Below are positions 47,640-64,000 of a DNA stretch of 64,000 nt, piece after piece. This stretch comes from Talpa occidentalis (taxonomy: Eukaryota > Chordata > Mammalia > Eulipotyphla > Talpidae), in assembly GCF_014898055.3 (NCBI RefSeq), contig NW_023603184.1, positions 113,760,615 to 113,824,614 on the forward strand. The letters run 5' to 3'. A program made the translations under genes and the position numbers. Each line of letters starts with the position of its first letter. Positions within the stretch are counted from its first letter, which is position 1. Under the pieces are notes generated by a model. That model did no database searches, had not been told where the DNA came from, and saw only the letters and a list, made by a program, of their open reading frames with translations.

Positions 47640-50419
47640 TTATTGAAGTCTTTAAAGAAGGTAATAAAGTCATTGATTCTGAGAATTGTTTTACTGACTG
47701 CTGTAAAGCACTATGCTTTTGTTACATTATTCAGAACTTTAGCAAATATGAGTGAAAAATCAAATTTAACTCATAACTTTAATGTTTTCATACTGCCAAA
47801 AAATAGGGAAATACATGAACTAGGCATAACATGAGTTGTTTTAATGCTCAGAACATCTAATGTATGTTTTTCAGATAAAAGAAGTGGTGGCTTCTATGAG
47901 CAAATTAAAACAAGAGAAAATTAAAATAAGTTCACATTTTACAAAATTGTTAAGCAATAAATACAGCACTATAGCTGCCACAAAGTCTATGCACATTGAA
48001 TTACATTTGAACAAAATCTAAATTCCTGATGGATATTTATTGCCTAAATAAATGGATAATAACATAGCAGATTCATATCTTTTAAAAATTAAAATGGAAT
48101 TTTCACAAGTATTTGCAGAAAATTAGCAAAACTACATTTTAAAAGGTAGAGTTTTCTAAAATCAGGTTTTAGATACCAAAAAACTAACACCAATTATATA
48201 TAGGCTAATACACCGAAGACTGTACAATAGATGATTTCTGGTCATAAAGAAAATCTGTTCAAAACTTAACAAAAGCACATAAAAATTCACCTGAAAATGA
48301 AAATATAATTTTAATACCATGCTAGCTGTTATTCAACATTGTCTATGAAATATGTGGTTAAGACTTGACAGTTGCCTGGAAAATTCTGAAATATGTGAAT
48401 GTCAGCAAAAGATTTGAATTTGTGTCTTTGAATAATAAATAAGTAAAAGGTGAGGTGAGTGTATTTAAAGGAATTTTTGTATAATTTAGATATTAGAAAG
48501 TCCAGAACAGCCTGTGTTCCTTGGTATGACCATTTGCTATGAAATCCATAAATTTTAAACCAACTTAAAAAAACTTTACAAGTAGATATATAAATTATAA
48601 AATATAAATGTATTGACCAAGCCATTTAATATGTTAATTCCTACTAACTTACATAATTTTCCTGGACAATTTCAAATGACTTAATTTCTCATCCTCTTTG
48701 ACTAGAAACAACCTATAATGACTAAGTCATTAGTTTAATCCATTATAAGTAGATTGACCTACTGTAAGAACACAAATACATAATTTGTCTCCCAAAATTT
48801 ACTAATTAAAAACACTTTTATTTTTTCAAAAATTCCAGTAGAAACGATTATTAAGGAAATGTAATCCCATTTCAAAGTCAATTTATCTTCGGAATTTCTT
48901 CCATCTTAATATATTTGATAACCATTCTGACATCCTTAATGATATATTCAAGTCTCTCTGATTTGTATTATCACATACAGTAGATTTATTAAAATATTAA
49001 AGCATTGTATATGATATATAGTATTCCTCTAATTTTTAAAAATAAGCTGGAACATTTCCAAAATCATGTATCTTCATATGTGTCGGAAAAGTAGTGTTTT
49101 TAATTAGGTAAAAACTATGTGAGTAGTGTATTGGCATTTATTACAGTAGGAGTCATTTAAATTTTCTGAATTAGAATACAAGTTCATTGTCAAACCTACC
49201 TATTATTAAGGTATGAGTCACCTAAGCTAATATATTCAATAAAATAATGGCCTTGAGTTTTTAAATAAATATTTCATTTCTCATCATAGATATTTCTGTT
49301 CTCTTATTTCTCAAGTTTCTGATGCTGGCATCTGGTTGTCTTTAAAATATTTACCAAATATAGAATTCCAGACTCTATTTTGTTATAAAATCTGCCCAGA
49401 CACAGTATCAGATATTAACGTGCATACATCGTGACATTGTGTATTTGTTTTTTTTTTTTAAAAAGCTTACCTAGATCGCATGGATTTGAGACTATAAAAT
49501 AGAATAACATATTTACAAGCTCATTTTTCACAACACTTTTTTACAAGCTTCCAAGAAAATAAGAAATCCTTCATTGATTTCCTTCATGTAAAATAATTGC
49601 TAATTTGTCTACACAGTAGAAATGGAAGGGACAAAGGTTCTATTTACAGATATAGGGAAACTGATTCCACCTATTTGTGTAGTAAGATGGAAAAATAGAT
49701 GACAAGGTGTTTGGGGTATCAACCAAGATGTCTCCCTAATGATACTAAAGTAGAATTGCATATCATACAACTAGTCATCATCTCAAAAATGGATATAACA
49801 CCAGATATAACTGTGATGTATCAGCAAATGAGTAGTTAATAGGCATTCTACTAAGTTTTTTTTTTTTTCCTGGGGAGAAGAGAATGAGCCAGCAAAACTA
49901 ATTCTCTCTCTATCTCATCCATTTGAAAGGGTGAATACAAAAAGGACTGGGGTACTTTCTGAGGGGAAAAAGGTCAAGCTAATTTTCCCTCTGAGTCAGA
50001 AGGTCTAGCTAGGTCTCTTTGAGCAACTTTAGGAGTTGAATCCTGCCTAATATGTATATGAATCTTTACAGTCTTATTTTGTGAATTCATGCTGTGGCTG
50101 CAAGTGGCTTAAACTGACCTATAAGTATTGATCGAGATCATCTTTTTTCAATTCCTCATTAGGTGATGTCAAGTTGGTAACTTGAAATCAGCCATGGTAG
50201 TAGTATTTATATCAGAGAAACTGGTAAACATTACAAATGGATATTTTCCCCTGTAGAGTTGTCTGTTAAACATTTGTCAATACTATATGAGTTTGTCTGA
50301 GAGTTTTCCTTGTATCATTCAAGAAATGCATTTAATACTGAAGTCTTCTGGCTGTAAAGTCATGGATTCAAGCCTTTGAGTTAGGAGTGGCAAACAGTTA
50401 ATCAATGTGCCCACTTTTA
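47640..50419 (-). other. CALCRL: Probable CALCRL 3' UTR (distal limit uncertain)
   Basis: This follows the CALCRL stop codon directly on the minus strand and has no recognised SINE or L1. That fits the long single-exon 3' UTR I recall for mammalian CALCRL. It is AT-rich. Minus-strand AATAAA hexamers (plus TTTATT) lie at several places, including near 49139, 48036 and 47639-47644, so I cannot fix the cleavage site. A L1 relic at 46785-47000 and SINEs further left suggest the transcript ends before about 47 kb. Confidence 0.4.
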
Positions 50420-63915
<13,496 letters not shown>

Positions 63916-64000
63916 CTAAAAGGCAAGAAAAGCCAAAGCATGTTGACATAAAATTTTCCATATTAATTATTATTAATACTAATTCATTGTAATTGCTCTA

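Overview
This window is nuclear DNA of a placental mammal. It is AT-rich, has spliced genes with GT-AG introns, and carries LINE-1, L2, MIR and tRNA-derived SINE repeats. The only protein-coding gene I can support is CALCRL (calcitonin receptor-like receptor, the class B1 GPCR that pairs with RAMPs to form CGRP and adrenomedullin receptors). It lies on the minus strand in the right-hand 14 kb. Seven coding exons are present, running from the exon equal to human residue 168 (end of TM1/ICL1) to the stop codon. The signal peptide, ectodomain and TM1 exons must lie beyond base 64000. All exon junctions have correct splice sites and the frame is intact, so the gene looks functional.

Layout. Bases 1 to about 47 kb are a gene desert downstream of CALCRL, which fits the large gap between CALCRL and ZSWIM2 that I recall for human 2q32. 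The desert holds an old minus-strand L1 split by a solo LTR (2-4.6 kb), a young head-to-head pair of L1 3' halves forming a ~2.8 kb inverted repeat (7.4-10.1 kb), a second copy of the same LTR inside an L2 (19.3-20.3 kb), MIR and L2 relics, and many SINEs. From ~47.6 to 50.4 kb lies the probable CALCRL 3' UTR, free of recognisable young repeats. From 50.4 to 64 kb come CALCRL exons and introns, with two more SINEs and several MIRs.

Organism. One tRNA-type SINE family dominates: head starting GGGCCTCC, an A box like TGGCGCAGCGG, a B box like GGTTCGATCCC, and an (ATAA)n tail. It is not Alu, B1/B2, carnivore SINEC, pig PRE-1, vespertilionid VES, shrew SOR or the horseshoe-bat SINE as I remember them. 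I infer a laurasiatherian-type mammal (an insectivore or bat lineage is possible) but cannot name the species. Perfect 14-17+ bp target duplications and ~95% identical L1 copies show that SINEs and L1 were both active recently.

I found no bacterial, viral-coding, CRISPR or novel protein system. The most notable signals are the L1 inverted pair, a SINE subfamily with a shared 3' extension, a ~30-bp-stem hairpin at 28.6 kb, and CALCRL residue changes near extracellular loop 2.
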